Under the pieces are notes generated by a model. The model was not told the origin of the DNA. It saw nothing but the letters and a program-made list of their open reading frames with translations, and did not search any database. From positions 1 to 6,679 of the forward strand of contig URCB01000084.1 in the NCBI GenBank assembly GCA_900546255.1: a stretch of 6,679 bases of DNA, written 5' to 3'. This document shows positions 1 through 6,422 of the stretch, one piece after another. Each line of letters opens with the position of its first letter. The stretch's first letter is position 1. The stretch is from an uncultured Eubacteriales bacterium. Lineage in GTDB: Bacteria > Bacillota > Clostridia > Oscillospirales > Oscillospiraceae. The translations under genes were made by a program, and so were the position numbers.

Positions 1-2
1 CG

Positions 3-132
3 GGCTTTCTCTAGAGAAAGCCTGGATCCCCGCCCGGGACCGGGCGGGAAACCACCCCGCAGGTTCCAACCTGCGGCGGTCCCAGCCTGGACCACCTGCC
101 GACGGCAGAGGCCCCCGGCCCCACCTGGGGCC
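3..132. other. Gene-free region with six consecutive hairpins
   Basis: No convincing coding frame is visible here, but nearly every base belongs to an inverted repeat. The arms are: 3-12/13-22 (a perfect 20-bp palindrome); 29-37/40-48 (9 bp, 2-base centre); 57-65/68-76 (9 bp, centre CC); 78-82/89-93 (GGTCC/GGACC); 96-100/104-108 (CTGCC/GGCAG); and 117-122/127-132 (GGCCCC/GGGGCC, loop ACCT). The arms differ in sequence, so this is not one repeated unit. The region lies directly downstream of the minus-strand ABC-F stop codon, and none of the hairpins has a U-tract that would make a standard terminator. It could be a structured 3' UTR, an untypable small RNA, or the edge of a larger element continuing to the left. 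The base pairing is read directly; any function is unknown. Confidence 0.6.
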
Positions 133-134
133 CC

Positions 135-2018
135 TCACCCCTCCTCGGCGGCGATGGCCTCGGAAAGGGCCTCCCAGCTCTCCATCAGCTGGTCGTACTC
201 GGCGGTGTACCCCGCCTCCTCCTCCAAAAGCGTCTGGAGTTTCTGGTAGTCGGAGGCGGCTTCCTCCTTCTGGGCGGCCAGGTCGGCCAGAAGGAGGTCC
301 AGCTTCTCCATCCGCTTTTCGGCGGCGGCCAGGTCCTTTTTCAGCTGCTTGGTGCCCCCGGGGCGCTTGGGCTTTTCCTTCTTGACCTTCTCCACCTTGG
401 GGGGCGGGGGGGCCAGGGTTTTCTGCCGTTCCCGCCAGGCCTGGTAGGCTTCATAGTCCCCGCGGAAGTCGGAGATTTCCCCGTTTTCCAGGGTCCAGAT
501 CCGGGTGGCAAAGCGCTGGATAAAGTATCGGTCATGGGAGACGAAGAGGAGGGTACCGGCAAAGTCCTCCACCGCCTCCTCGATCCACTCCCTGGAGTCC
601 AGGTCCAGGTGGTTGGTGGGCTCGTCCAGGATCAGGAAGTTCACCTTTTCGTCCATGAGCATGCACAGCCGCAGGCGGCTCTGCTCCCCACCGGAGAGGA
701 CGGAGACGGGTTTGAACACGTCCTCCCCCTGGAAGAGGAACTTCCCCAGCCGGTCCCGGGCCTGCTGGGCGGAACAATTGGCCTCGTAGAGCATGGTGTC
801 GTACAAAGACCGCTCCGGATGGGCAAAGCGGATCTGCTGGGGGAGGTACCCGGTTTTCAGGGTGATGCCCTGCTTTACGGCGCCGCTGTCGGCCGCCTCC
901 TCCCCCAAAAGAATTTTCAGCAGGGTGGACTTGCCGGTGCCGTTGTCCCCCAAGAGGGCGATCCGATCCCCCGGCTCCACCCGGAGGGAGACGTGGTCGA
1001 AAAGGGTCCGTTCCCCGAAGGACTTCTTCAGCTCCCGGAGGGTGAGCAGGTCGTCGGCCAGAAACTCCGTCTGGCCGAACTTGGCCTTCATCTTCCGCTG
1101 CTGCTCCGGCCGGGCGGTGCGGTTCATCTTGGCAATGCGCTTTTCGATGGAGAAGGCCCGTTTGTTCAGGTGCTCCGTGTTGTGCTGGTGCATCATCCGG
1201 GCGGTCTCGGTGAGGCGCTGGATCTCTGCCTGCTCCTTTTTGTACTGGCGGAGCTGCTCTAAGTACCGCCGCTGCTTTTCCACGGCGTAGAAGGAGTAGT
1301 TGCCGGCGTAGAACTCCGCCTTGCCCTCCTTGATCTCAATGACCCGGGAGATGGTCTTGTCCAAAAAGTACCGGTCGTGGGAGATCACCAGGACGGTGCC
1401 CTTGTAGTGGCTGACGTAATCCTCCAGCCAGACGGTGGCGTTGAGGTCCAGGTGGTTGGTGGGCTCGTCCAAAAGGAGGATCTCAGTGTCCACCAGGATG
1501 AGGCGGGCCAGGTTGATCCGGGTCTTTTCCCCGCCGGAAAGGTCGGCGAACGCCTTGGCCCGGAAGGCCTTGTCGATGCCCAGGCCGGTGCAGATCTTCT
1601 CCAGACGGGTCTCCATCTCGTACCCGCCGCCGGCCTCGAAGGCAGCCTGGAGGCGGTCATACCGGGCCAGCAGGTCCGGGTCGCCGGTGGCCAGCTGGGC
1701 AGAGAGGGCCTGCATCTGCCCCTCCATCTCCTTCAGGTCGTCGAAGGCGGTGCGCAGCACGTCCTCCACAGTGTACCCAGCGGGGTAGACGGGGATCTGG
1801 GAGATGAGCCCCAGGCGCTTGCCCGGGGCCAGGGTAACGGTGCCGCCGTCGGCCTCCTCCTGGCCGGTGAGGATGCGGAAGAGGGTGGTCTTCCCCGCCC
1901 CGTTCTTCCCCAGGATGCCCACCCGCTCCCCGGTGTCCACCTGGAAGGTGAGGCCGGTGAGCACCGGCTGGCCCACTTGGTATTCTTTCTGTAAGTCGTT
2001 TACCGCAATGTCGATCAT
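135..2018 (-). CDS. ABC-F family ATP-binding cassette protein (YdiF/Uup-like)
   Basis: This encodes a 627-residue soluble protein with two ATP-binding cassettes and no membrane segment, as in the ABC-F family. Members bind the ribosomal E site to relieve stalling, assist translation, or protect from ribosome-targeting antibiotics. Cassette 1 has Walker A GKNGAGKTT (37-45), signature LSGGEKTR (160-167), Walker B with LLLDEPTNHLDL (181-192) and switch His214. Cassette 2 has GDNGTGKST (357-365), LSGGEQSR (441-448), LILDEPTNHLDL (462-473) and His495. The charged helical segment at about 245-315 is the inter-cassette P-site tRNA-interaction linker. Residues 540-627 are Lys/Glu-rich and fit the C-terminal coiled coil of YdiF/Uup-type members. 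The start at 2018 has AGAGGA five bases upstream; a TTG at 2051 in the same frame would add 11 unlikely residues. Both catalytic sets look intact. The sequence does not decide between a housekeeping and a resistance role. Confidence 0.93.
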   Translation of the reverse strand: MIDIAVNDLQKEYQVGQPVLTGLTFQVDTGERVGILGKNGAGKTTLFRILTGQEEADGGTVTLAPGKRLGLISQIPVYPAGYTVEDVLRTAFDDLKEMEGQMQALSAQLATGDPDLLARYDRLQAAFEAGGGYEMETRLEKICTGLGIDKAFRAKAFADLSGGEKTRINLARLILVDTEILLLDEPTNHLDLNATVWLEDYVSHYKGTVLVISHDRYFLDKTISRVIEIKEGKAEFYAGNYSFYAVEKQRRYLEQLRQYKKEQAEIQRLTETARMMHQHNTEHLNKRAFSIEKRIAKMNRTARPEQQRKMKAKFGQTEFLADDLLTLRELKKSFGERTLFDHVSLRVEPGDRIALLGDNGTGKSTLLKILLGEEAADSGAVKQGITLKTGYLPQQIRFAHPERSLYDTMLYEANCSAQQARDRLGKFLFQGEDVFKPVSVLSGGEQSRLRLCMLMDEKVNFLILDEPTNHLDLDSREWIEEAVEDFAGTLLFVSHDRYFIQRFATRIWTLENGEISDFRGDYEAYQAWRERQKTLAPPPPKVEKVKKEKPKRPGGTKQLKKDLAAAEKRMEKLDLLLADLAAQKEEAASDYQKLQTLLEEEAGYTAEYDQLMESWEALSEAIAAEEG

Positions 2019-2096
2019 GGTTGTCCTCTGTGGCGGGGGGCTGCCCCGCAAAACTACAAGTTTTTCCTCCGGGGTGTGGCGCCAGGCCCCGAAGTG

Positions 2097-2105
2097 TGAT
2101 ATGAT
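2097..2105 (+). promoter_or_regulatory. Extended -10 promoter candidate for the MtnA-like gene
   Basis: The sequence TGATATGAT contains the extended element TG-N followed by a near-consensus -10 hexamer, TATGAT (2100-2105), in an otherwise GC-rich divergent gap. The -35 position (about 2077-2082) is poor, which extended -10 promoters tolerate. Transcription would begin near 2112 and give a leader of about 60 bases before the ribosome binding site at 2158-2163. The same AT-rich patch read on the minus strand gives TATCAT, but with no good -35 or TG element, so the ABC-F promoter remains unassigned. Confidence 0.5.
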
Positions 2106-2173
2106 AACGCCAAACCCAACTTCCCTCCCCTGCCCCGCCGGCAGGGAGATCAGTAACAGGAGGCAGATTGATT

Positions 2174-3223
2174 ATGGTTGCAATGCAGTGGCAGGGCGGG
2201 GTCCTGTCCCTTTTGGACCAGGGAGCCTATCCCCAGGAAGAGAAATGGCTCACCTGCAACACCTGGGAGGAGACGGCCCAGGCCCTGGCGACCCCCGCCG
2301 TCCAGGAGGAAAAGGTGGCGGCCATTGCCGCCGCCTACGGCTATGCCCAGGCGGCCATCGCCGCCCAGGACAAACTGGGGACCGACGCCTTCCAGGCCGC
2401 CCTGGACCAGGCCAAGGAGCAGCTTCTGGCCAGCCGCCCCGGGTCCCGGGACGTGGCCGCCGCCCTGGCCTTCGTGGAGACGCCCCCAGAGGCCTACACC
2501 AAAAACGCCGACAAACTCACCGCCATTCTGGCCACTGCGGTCACCTTTGACCGCCAGCAAGTGGTGGCCGACCGGAACCTCTGCCGCAACGGCACCGACC
2601 TGATGGGCGAGGGTACCCGCATCCTCATCCGGACCGACCGGGGCGGCTTCCACTCCGCCTCCCCCACCGGGGCCCTGGGCATCGCCCGCCGGGGCTGGAA
2701 GCGGGAACTGCTGGAGCAGATCACCCTCTGCGAAGGCCGCCCCTCCCTCACCGCCGGGACCCTGCTGGCCCACGAGCTGGCCCGGGAGGACATCCCCTGC
2801 ACCGTGATTCCCGACCACGCCGCCGCCACCTTCCTGGCCCAGCAGGGGGCCCACATGGTGCTGGCCGACGGCATCCTGGCCGCCAAAAACGGGGATCTGA
2901 AGGCCCCTGTGGGGACCTATGAGCTGGCCATCGCCTGCTACTTCCACTCCATCCCCTTCTATGCAGTGCTCAACGCCGACGACATCGACCTGGAGGCCGC
3001 CGACGGCTCCGCCTTCGGCCAGGGTGAGGGGGACCCGGCAAAGGTCACCAACCTTCTCCCCGGCACCCAGGCCAAGGGGTGGACCCCCGCGTTCGACGTG
3101 GTGCCCGCCTTCCTCATCACCGGGATGATCACCGACCGGAACATCGCCTGCGCCCCCTACGAGGAGACCCTGGAGGAGCTGGTGAAGCACACCCCCCGGA
3201 AAACCATCATCCACTTCGACTAA
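2174..3223 (+). CDS. Divergent MtnA/eIF2B-alpha-fold protein, probably not a standard isomerase
   Basis: This encodes a 349-residue protein matching the MtnA family (methylthioribose-1-phosphate isomerase, usually about 350 residues) along its length. Shared features are an N-terminal W-x-x-G-x-L-x-L-L-D-Q pattern (6-16), AAAYG (52-56), EGRP (187-190), a conserved Asp (D214 in IPDHAAA), NGD followed by VGTY (239-249), IPFY (260-263), and PAFDVVPAFLIT (305-316) near the C-terminus. The active site looks altered. The family's THCNAG loop aligns with R153-T-D-R-G-G, placing Thr154 where the catalytic Cys should be. The RGA phosphate-binding motif is absent, the ligand Gln aligns with Thr193, and the NK pair after NGD is AP. 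Arg88-Pro89 of the RPTAVN motif remain. Start choice: AGGAGG at 2158-2163 lies ten bases before this ATG. A TTG at 2168 is only four bases away and an ATG at 2183 is 19 away. The gene is monocistronic. The fold is confident; the substrate is unknown. Confidence 0.82.
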   Translation: MVAMQWQGGVLSLLDQGAYPQEEKWLTCNTWEETAQALATPAVQEEKVAAIAAAYGYAQAAIAAQDKLGTDAFQAALDQAKEQLLASRPGSRDVAAALAFVETPPEAYTKNADKLTAILATAVTFDRQQVVADRNLCRNGTDLMGEGTRILIRTDRGGFHSASPTGALGIARRGWKRELLEQITLCEGRPSLTAGTLLAHELAREDIPCTVIPDHAAATFLAQQGAHMVLADGILAAKNGDLKAPVGTYELAIACYFHSIPFYAVLNADDIDLEAADGSAFGQGEGDPAKVTNLLPGTQAKGWTPAFDVVPAFLITGMITDRNIACAPYEETLEELVKHTPRKTIIHFD

Positions 3224-3277
3224 GGACTGGGCGGCGGGCCGCTGGGTGGTCGGCACGCCCGGGCAAGAAAACAGATT

Positions 3278-3340
3278 GGCGTTCCTTTTCCGCCTGCAGG
3301 TGGAAAAGCGCCTCGTTTTGGGTTGTTCCATGGGAGCAAC
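3278..3340. other. Two hairpins between convergent genes
   Basis: Within the 185-base gap between the convergent MtnA-like and murF stops, two inverted repeats precede the terminator. The first has an 11-bp arm pair centred at 3296/3297 (3286-3296 with 3297-3307, one G-T wobble). It extends through C3285-G3308 and GGCG/CGCC (3278-3281 with 3309-3312) across a three-base bulge. The second is an 8-bp stem, 3322-3329 with 3333-3340, with a three-base ATG loop. Neither has a U-tract on either strand. They may protect the 3' end or assist transcription stop for murF, which lacks a clear intrinsic terminator of its own. Confidence 0.5.
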
Positions 3341-3344
3341 GTAT

Positions 3345-3375
3345 CGGGGACCCTTCGGGGTCCCCGTTTCTCTTT
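3345..3375 (+). terminator. Intrinsic terminator of the MtnA-like gene
   Basis: A perfect 9-bp GC-rich stem (3345-3353 with 3358-3366) closes on the stable tetraloop TTCG and is followed by TTTCTCTTT (3367-3375). The T-rich tail is on the plus-strand side only, so it ends transcripts from the MtnA-like gene, whose stop codon is about 120 bases upstream. Read from the minus strand it lacks a U-tract, so it is not a standard terminator for murF. Confidence 0.85.
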
Positions 3376-3408
3376 GTCCCCGCAGCAGCCGGTGCTAAAC
3401 GGCCCCCC

Positions 3409-4800
3409 TCAGTCCTTGGGCCCCAGCCGCTGGATCTCCCGGGTGATCTCCTCAAAGGCCATCCCCCGGGAGGCCTTTACCAGGATCACCCCGCCGGGAC
3501 GGATGAAGTTGGGCAGCAGCGCCTTGGCTGTGGCCCGGTCCTTGGCATAGAACACCCCTTCCATCCCGTTTTCCCGGGCGGCGTCGTAGATGTTCCAGGC
3601 CAGGTCCCCCACGGCCAGCAGGCCGTCGATGTTTCCCAGGGAAGCGGCCCACTCCCCCATGCTCCGGTGGAGTTCCGGGCCCAATTCCCCCAGTTCGAAC
3701 ATGTCCCCCAGGACGGCGGCCCGGTAGGTTCCCTCGGTCTGGGAGAGGATCTCCAGGGCGGCCTTCATAGACTGGGGGTTGGCGTTATACCCGTCATCCA
3801 GGATGGTCAGATCCCCCTGGTGGAGGACATTCATCCGCATCTTGGTGGGCACAAAGGAGGCCACCCCCGCCTGCATTTGCTCCGGGGTCAGGCCGAACCG
3901 CTCCCCAATGGCGCAGGCCATGAGAACGGGGTAGATCATATGCTCCCCCGGTGCGGGTACAGTGACAGGGAAGGTCGCACGGGGGGTCTTCACCGTCAGC
4001 TGGAGGCCTTTGGCCCCCTGAGAGTGGATCTCCAGGGCCTCATAGGGGGGCTGATGGTCCGCCCCGCAGAGAACGGTCTGGGTGGGCAGCTCCCCTGCCA
4101 GAGGGCGGAGAAGGGGGTCGTCCCCGTTGAGAACGGCCAGACCTGTGGGGTCCATGGTCTCGAAAATCTCGCTTTTGGCCTTCAGGATGCCCTGGCGGCT
4201 GCCCAGGTTCTCAATGTGGGCATCGCCGATGTTGGTGATCACTGCCACGTCCGGCGGGGCCAGGTGCACCAGGTAGGAGATCTCTCCAAAGTGGTTCATC
4301 CCCATCTCCAGCACGCAGATCTCGTGCTGGCGGTTCAGGCGGAAGAGGGTGAGGGGAAGGCCCAACTCGTTGTTGAAGTTCCCCTCGGTTTTCAGCACCT
4401 GGTACTTCTGCCCCAGGACGGCGGCCACCATGTCCTTGGTGGTGGTCTTGCCCACGCTGCCGGTGATGCCGATCACCGGGATGGGGAACTTGGCCTTGTA
4501 GGCCTTGGCCGCCTGGCCGATGGCGGCCATGGTATCCTCCACCAGGAGGTAGCACTTGCCGGGGAGGGGCTTCTCCGGGGCTTGCTGGGTGAGGCAGGCC
4601 ACAGCGCCTGCCTCCAAGGCCCCTGGGATGAAGTTATGCCCGTCGGTCTTTTCCCCCGGCAGGGCTACAAAGAGGTCCCCAGGGTGGACGGCCCGGCTGT
4701 CGGTCTCCACCCCAGTGACGGTCTGGTCCGGGGAGATCCCCTCTCCCAGGAGGGTGGCGCCGGTGGCGTCGGCCAGCTCCTGTATGGTCATTGGTTCCAT
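3409..4800 (-). CDS. murF: UDP-N-acetylmuramoyl-tripeptide--D-alanyl-D-alanine ligase
   Basis: MurF is the cytoplasmic Mur ligase that uses ATP to add D-Ala-D-Ala to UDP-MurNAc-tripeptide, completing the pentapeptide precursor of peptidoglycan. The 463-residue length is normal. The N-terminal UDP-binding domain has DSR (34-36). The central ATPase domain has the P-loop GITGSVGKTTT (111-121), EGNFNNE (139-145), EMGMNHFGEI (165-174), NIGDAHIE (190-197) and AKSEI (208-212), whose Lys209 fits the carbamylated lysine of Mur ligases. The C-terminal domain has DDGYNANP (335-342). One oddity is GEHMIYP (285-291), where the usual G-x-H-N-x-x-N pattern has lost both Asn. The start at 4800 has AAAGGAG (4811-4817) ten bases upstream; an in-frame GTG at 4872 would overlap ddl and adds no family sequence. 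It lies 20 bases after the ddl stop and is almost certainly cotranscribed with it. Confidence 0.95.
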   Translation of the reverse strand: MEPMTIQELADATGATLLGEGISPDQTVTGVETDSRAVHPGDLFVALPGEKTDGHNFIPGALEAGAVACLTQQAPEKPLPGKCYLLVEDTMAAIGQAAKAYKAKFPIPVIGITGSVGKTTTKDMVAAVLGQKYQVLKTEGNFNNELGLPLTLFRLNRQHEICVLEMGMNHFGEISYLVHLAPPDVAVITNIGDAHIENLGSRQGILKAKSEIFETMDPTGLAVLNGDDPLLRPLAGELPTQTVLCGADHQPPYEALEIHSQGAKGLQLTVKTPRATFPVTVPAPGEHMIYPVLMACAIGERFGLTPEQMQAGVASFVPTKMRMNVLHQGDLTILDDGYNANPQSMKAALEILSQTEGTYRAAVLGDMFELGELGPELHRSMGEWAASLGNIDGLLAVGDLAWNIYDAARENGMEGVFYAKDRATAKALLPNFIRPGGVILVKASRGMAFEEITREIQRLGPKD

Positions 4801-4820
4801 GGAACCGTCTCTCCTTTCTC

Positions 4821-5876
4821 CTACCTGCCGCCCTGGCGGGCCTTCAGGGATTCGTCGATGATGGTTTGGCACAGGGTCTCATAGTCCATACCCACGGCAG
4901 CGGCCTCCTGGGGTACCAGGCTCGTGGGGGTCATGCCGGGGAGGGTGTTGATCTCCAGGAACCAGGGGGTGCCCCCCTGGTCCACAATGAAGTCCGCCCG
5001 GGCATACACCGCCAGGCCCAGGGCCTGGTAGACGGTAACCGCCGCTTGGCCCACCGCCTGCTCCCATGCCGGTGGGATGGGGGCAGGGCAGACCTCCCTG
5101 GCCGCCCCGGGCTGGTACTTGTTCTCGTAGTCATAAAACCCGTCGCTGGGGATGATCTCGATGGAGGGCAGGGCCTTGCCGGCCAGCACCGCCACCTGAA
5201 TCTCCCGTCCGGCCACATACTGCTCCAGCACGCATTGCCCGCCATAGGCCAGGCCCTCTACCAGCGCCGCATGGAGCTCCTTCTTGGTGTGGGCGATGGA
5301 CACGCCGATGGAGGACCCGCTGGCCACCGGCTTTACCACGCAGGGCACCGGGGTGGTGCTGGTGAGGCGGTCAATGTCCCTGTCCGTGTAGTCGGCCCGC
5401 TTCCACTGGGGGGTCTTCACCCCCAGGGGAGCCACCAGGCGCTTGGTCAGGTCCTTGTCCATGGCCAGGGCGGAGCCCACATACCCCGACCCGGTGTAGG
5501 GGATGCCCATGAGGTCAAAGGCAGCCTGCACCCGGCCATCCTCCCCGCAGGCCCCGTGGAGGGCCAGGAACACCAGGTCTGCCTGGCGGCAGAGTTCCAG
5601 CACGCCGGGGCCAAACTGGCTGGGGCTTTCCCCCGGCCGGGCGGCTTTCACCGCCTCCAGATCCGGGGCCTGGGGGTCCACCTGCTTCCACCGGTCCGGG
5701 ACGGGCTGGTCAAAGCAGGCCTCCAGGGGGCCGGCTGGGTCCTCCAGGCCGAAGTAGAGGTCCACCAGGGCAGGCCGGTGGCCCAGCCGTTTCAAGGCGT
5801 GGGCGATCATGGTGCCCGAGGACAGGGACACGTTCCGCTCCGGGCTCAAGCCCCCGGCCAAGACTACAATTTTCAT
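4821..5876 (-). CDS. ddl: D-alanine--D-alanine ligase
   Basis: Ddl is an ATP-grasp enzyme that joins two D-alanines through a D-alanyl phosphate intermediate, supplying the dipeptide that MurF, encoded next, uses. The 351-residue length is typical. Motifs in order are: GGLSPERNVSLSSG (8-21), in which Glu13 corresponds to the first-substrate Glu of the family; HGACGEDG (107-114); YTGSG (127-131); MDKDLTK (139-145); the glycine/serine loop KPVASGSSIGVS (182-193); EQYVAGREI (218-226); the omega-loop ENKY (251-254) running to CPAP (263-266); RADF (293-296); and the metal and nucleotide site LEINTLPGMT (307-316). Everything needed for catalysis is visible. The start has AAAGGAGA six bases upstream (5882-5889). 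It is the first gene of the ddl-murF operon, behind the promoter at 5954-5982. Confidence 0.95.
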   Translation of the reverse strand: MKIVVLAGGLSPERNVSLSSGTMIAHALKRLGHRPALVDLYFGLEDPAGPLEACFDQPVPDRWKQVDPQAPDLEAVKAARPGESPSQFGPGVLELCRQADLVFLALHGACGEDGRVQAAFDLMGIPYTGSGYVGSALAMDKDLTKRLVAPLGVKTPQWKRADYTDRDIDRLTSTTPVPCVVKPVASGSSIGVSIAHTKKELHAALVEGLAYGGQCVLEQYVAGREIQVAVLAGKALPSIEIIPSDGFYDYENKYQPGAAREVCPAPIPPAWEQAVGQAAVTVYQALGLAVYARADFIVDQGGTPWFLEINTLPGMTPTSLVPQEAAAVGMDYETLCQTIIDESLKARQGGR

Positions 5877-5897
5877 GGGCGTCTCCTTTCCCAGAAA

Positions 5898-5922
5898 CCC
5901 GCCGAAAGCCTGCTCCGGCGGG
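5898..5922 (-). promoter_or_regulatory. Hairpin in the ddl leader
   Basis: In the leader of the ddl-murF transcript, CCCGCCG (5916-5922 on the minus strand) pairs perfectly with CGGCGGG (5898-5904) across an 11-base loop. The stem ends eight bases upstream of the ddl ribosome binding site at 5882-5889 and is followed by TTT only, too short for a normal terminator. It may influence ribosome access or mRNA stability. No alternative pairing with the ribosome binding site was found by eye. Confidence 0.4.
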
Positions 5923-5953
5923 GGTATCGCATCAATTTCAGGATATCTTGTAG

Positions 5954-5982
5954 ATTATAGCACACCCACCAGGAAATCTCAA
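5954..5982 (-). promoter_or_regulatory. Sigma-A-type promoter of the ddl-murF operon
   Basis: On the minus strand, TTGAGA (5977-5982) and a perfect TATAAT (5954-5959) are separated by exactly 17 bases. TGC directly precedes the -10, adding an extended -10 element. Transcription should begin near 5947, giving a leader of about 70 bases before the ddl start. It is the best promoter in the window and suits a constitutively needed cell-wall operon. Confidence 0.88.
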
Positions 5983-5999
5983 CCAAAACCCCCCGTCAA

Positions 6000-6025
6000 A
6001 AACCACCCAAAAAAGCCTGTGGTTT
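6000..6025 (-). terminator. Possible second hairpin behind the ferredoxin gene
   Basis: On the minus strand AAACCAC (6019-6025) pairs with GTGGTTT (6000-6006) around a U-rich loop, followed by only two more T residues. It lies about 40 bases beyond the strong ferredoxin terminator and just upstream of the ddl promoter. It could be a backup terminator insulating that promoter. The short stem and tail make this weak. A further GC-rich pair, 6028-6033 with 6047-6052, lies between the two. Confidence 0.3.
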
Positions 6026-6063
6026 GGGGGGCCGACTGCCCTTTGAGGCCCCATTCGAGGGAC

Positions 6064-6100
6064 AAAAAACGGACGCTTGGGGAGTTCCCCTGCGTCCGTT
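6064..6100 (-). terminator. Intrinsic terminator of the ferredoxin gene
   Basis: Read on the minus strand, a 9-bp stem (6092-6100 with 6068-6076, core CGGACGC/GCGTCCG) is extended by an inner GGGG/CCCC pair around AACT and followed by a six-T tract (6069-6064). It starts 29 bases after the ferredoxin stop codon. The plus-strand side reads TTCTTTGT, so weak bidirectional action is possible, but no plus-strand gene precedes it. Confidence 0.9.
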
Positions 6101-6129
6101 CTTTGTGATATTGGTGGTTCGGGTTGGGA

Positions 6130-6318
6130 TTAGTCCTTGTAACCCAGAGCCTTGGGCTCGGTCTCGCAAGCGTCCTCGCAGCCGCCGCAGTCGATGCACT
6201 CAGAGGTCACAACGCACACGTCCTTGTCGCCAGCCTTGCCTTCGACAATGGCGCCGGTGGGACATTCTTCCACACACTTCTTGCAGAAGGTGCACAGATC
6301 GGGGTTGATAGCATACAT
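6130..6318 (-). CDS. Small 2[4Fe-4S] bacterial-type ferredoxin
   Basis: This encodes a 62-residue clostridial-type ferredoxin, a soluble low-potential electron carrier that typically serves oxidoreductases, hydrogenases or radical enzymes of anaerobes. The first cluster motif is C9-x2-C12-x2-C15-x3-C19-P with CPTGAI following. The second is C41-x2-C44-x2-C47-x3-C51. The second motif lacks the Pro that usually follows its last Cys (C51-E52), and the inter-cluster loop is slightly long, with an extra Cys35. Eight ligand cysteines are present, so two [4Fe-4S] clusters are expected. The start at 6318 has GGAGG (6328-6332) nine bases upstream; an in-frame ATG at 6366 would add a non-family extension across the promoter. 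The gene stands alone between its own promoter and terminator, so the sequence does not show its partner enzyme. Confidence 0.93.
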   Translation of the reverse strand: MYAINPDLCTFCKKCVEECPTGAIVEGKAGDKDVCVVTSECIDCGGCEDACETEPKALGYKD

Positions 6319-6356
6319 AGTCAGGTACCTCCAATAATTTTTTCTTGGCGACCTAC

Positions 6357-6384
6357 ATTGTATCACATTTTCTCAAAAATGCAA
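6357..6384 (-). promoter_or_regulatory. Promoter of the ferredoxin gene
   Basis: On the minus strand TTGCAT (6379-6384) and TACAAT (6357-6362) are 16 bases apart, with TGA immediately before the -10 as an extended element. The predicted start near 6350 gives a leader of about 30 bases to the ferredoxin ATG. Confidence 0.7.
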
Positions 6385-6391
6385 TTCTAAA

Positions 6392-6422
6392 ATCATAGAA
6401 AAATTTCGGTTATTTTTCTCAA
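6392..6422 (-). promoter_or_regulatory. Possible second, upstream ferredoxin promoter
   Basis: On the minus strand TTGAGA (6417-6422) and TATGAT (6392-6397) have good hexamers but a long 19-base spacing. The nine-base string TTGAGAAAA occurs both here (6414-6422) and at 6368-6376 inside the proximal promoter. That could mean two starts, or a regulator site repeated 46 bases apart. Confidence 0.3.

Noticed and set aside
8..42. Resemblance to a cloning polylinker (TCTAGA, GGATCC and CCCGGG in the same order as in common vectors)
   Set aside because: The sites are separated by unrelated bases and sit inside perfect hairpins that continue to 132. Chance in GC-rich palindromic DNA explains it better than vector contamination.
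57..76. GGTTCCAACC looked like a tRNA T-arm
   Set aside because: The stem is 9 bp with almost no loop instead of 5 bp with a 7-base loop, and no acceptor, D or anticodon arm can be built around it.
135..2018. ABC-F protein as a dedicated antibiotic-resistance determinant
   Set aside because: The long C-terminal coiled coil and general features suit housekeeping YdiF/Uup-like members. There is no attenuator-type leader peptide upstream and no mobile-element context.
2150..3331. A 393-codon minus-strand open frame opposite the MtnA-like gene
   Set aside because: It is Gly/Val-rich shadow sequence without motif or ribosome binding site. The plus-strand frame has family motifs, ribosome binding site, promoter and terminator.
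3079..4884. A 601-codon plus-strand open frame opposite murF
   Set aside because: It is antisense to murF, has no ribosome binding site, and gives low-complexity Gly/His/Leu/Val-rich sequence. High GC at third codon positions keeps the complementary frame free of stops.
5097..5133. Ddl omega loop with Glu261 where E. coli DdlB has Tyr216, considered as a sign of D-Ala-D-Ser or D-Ala-D-Lac specificity
   Set aside because: From memory, ordinary D-Ala-D-Ala ligases such as the Thermus enzyme also lack that Tyr. The gene is paired with murF, and no vanH, vanX or vanT-like gene is nearby.
4791..5960. A 389-codon plus-strand open frame opposite ddl
   Set aside because: It is the same antisense effect; every motif of the locus lies on the minus-strand Ddl frame.
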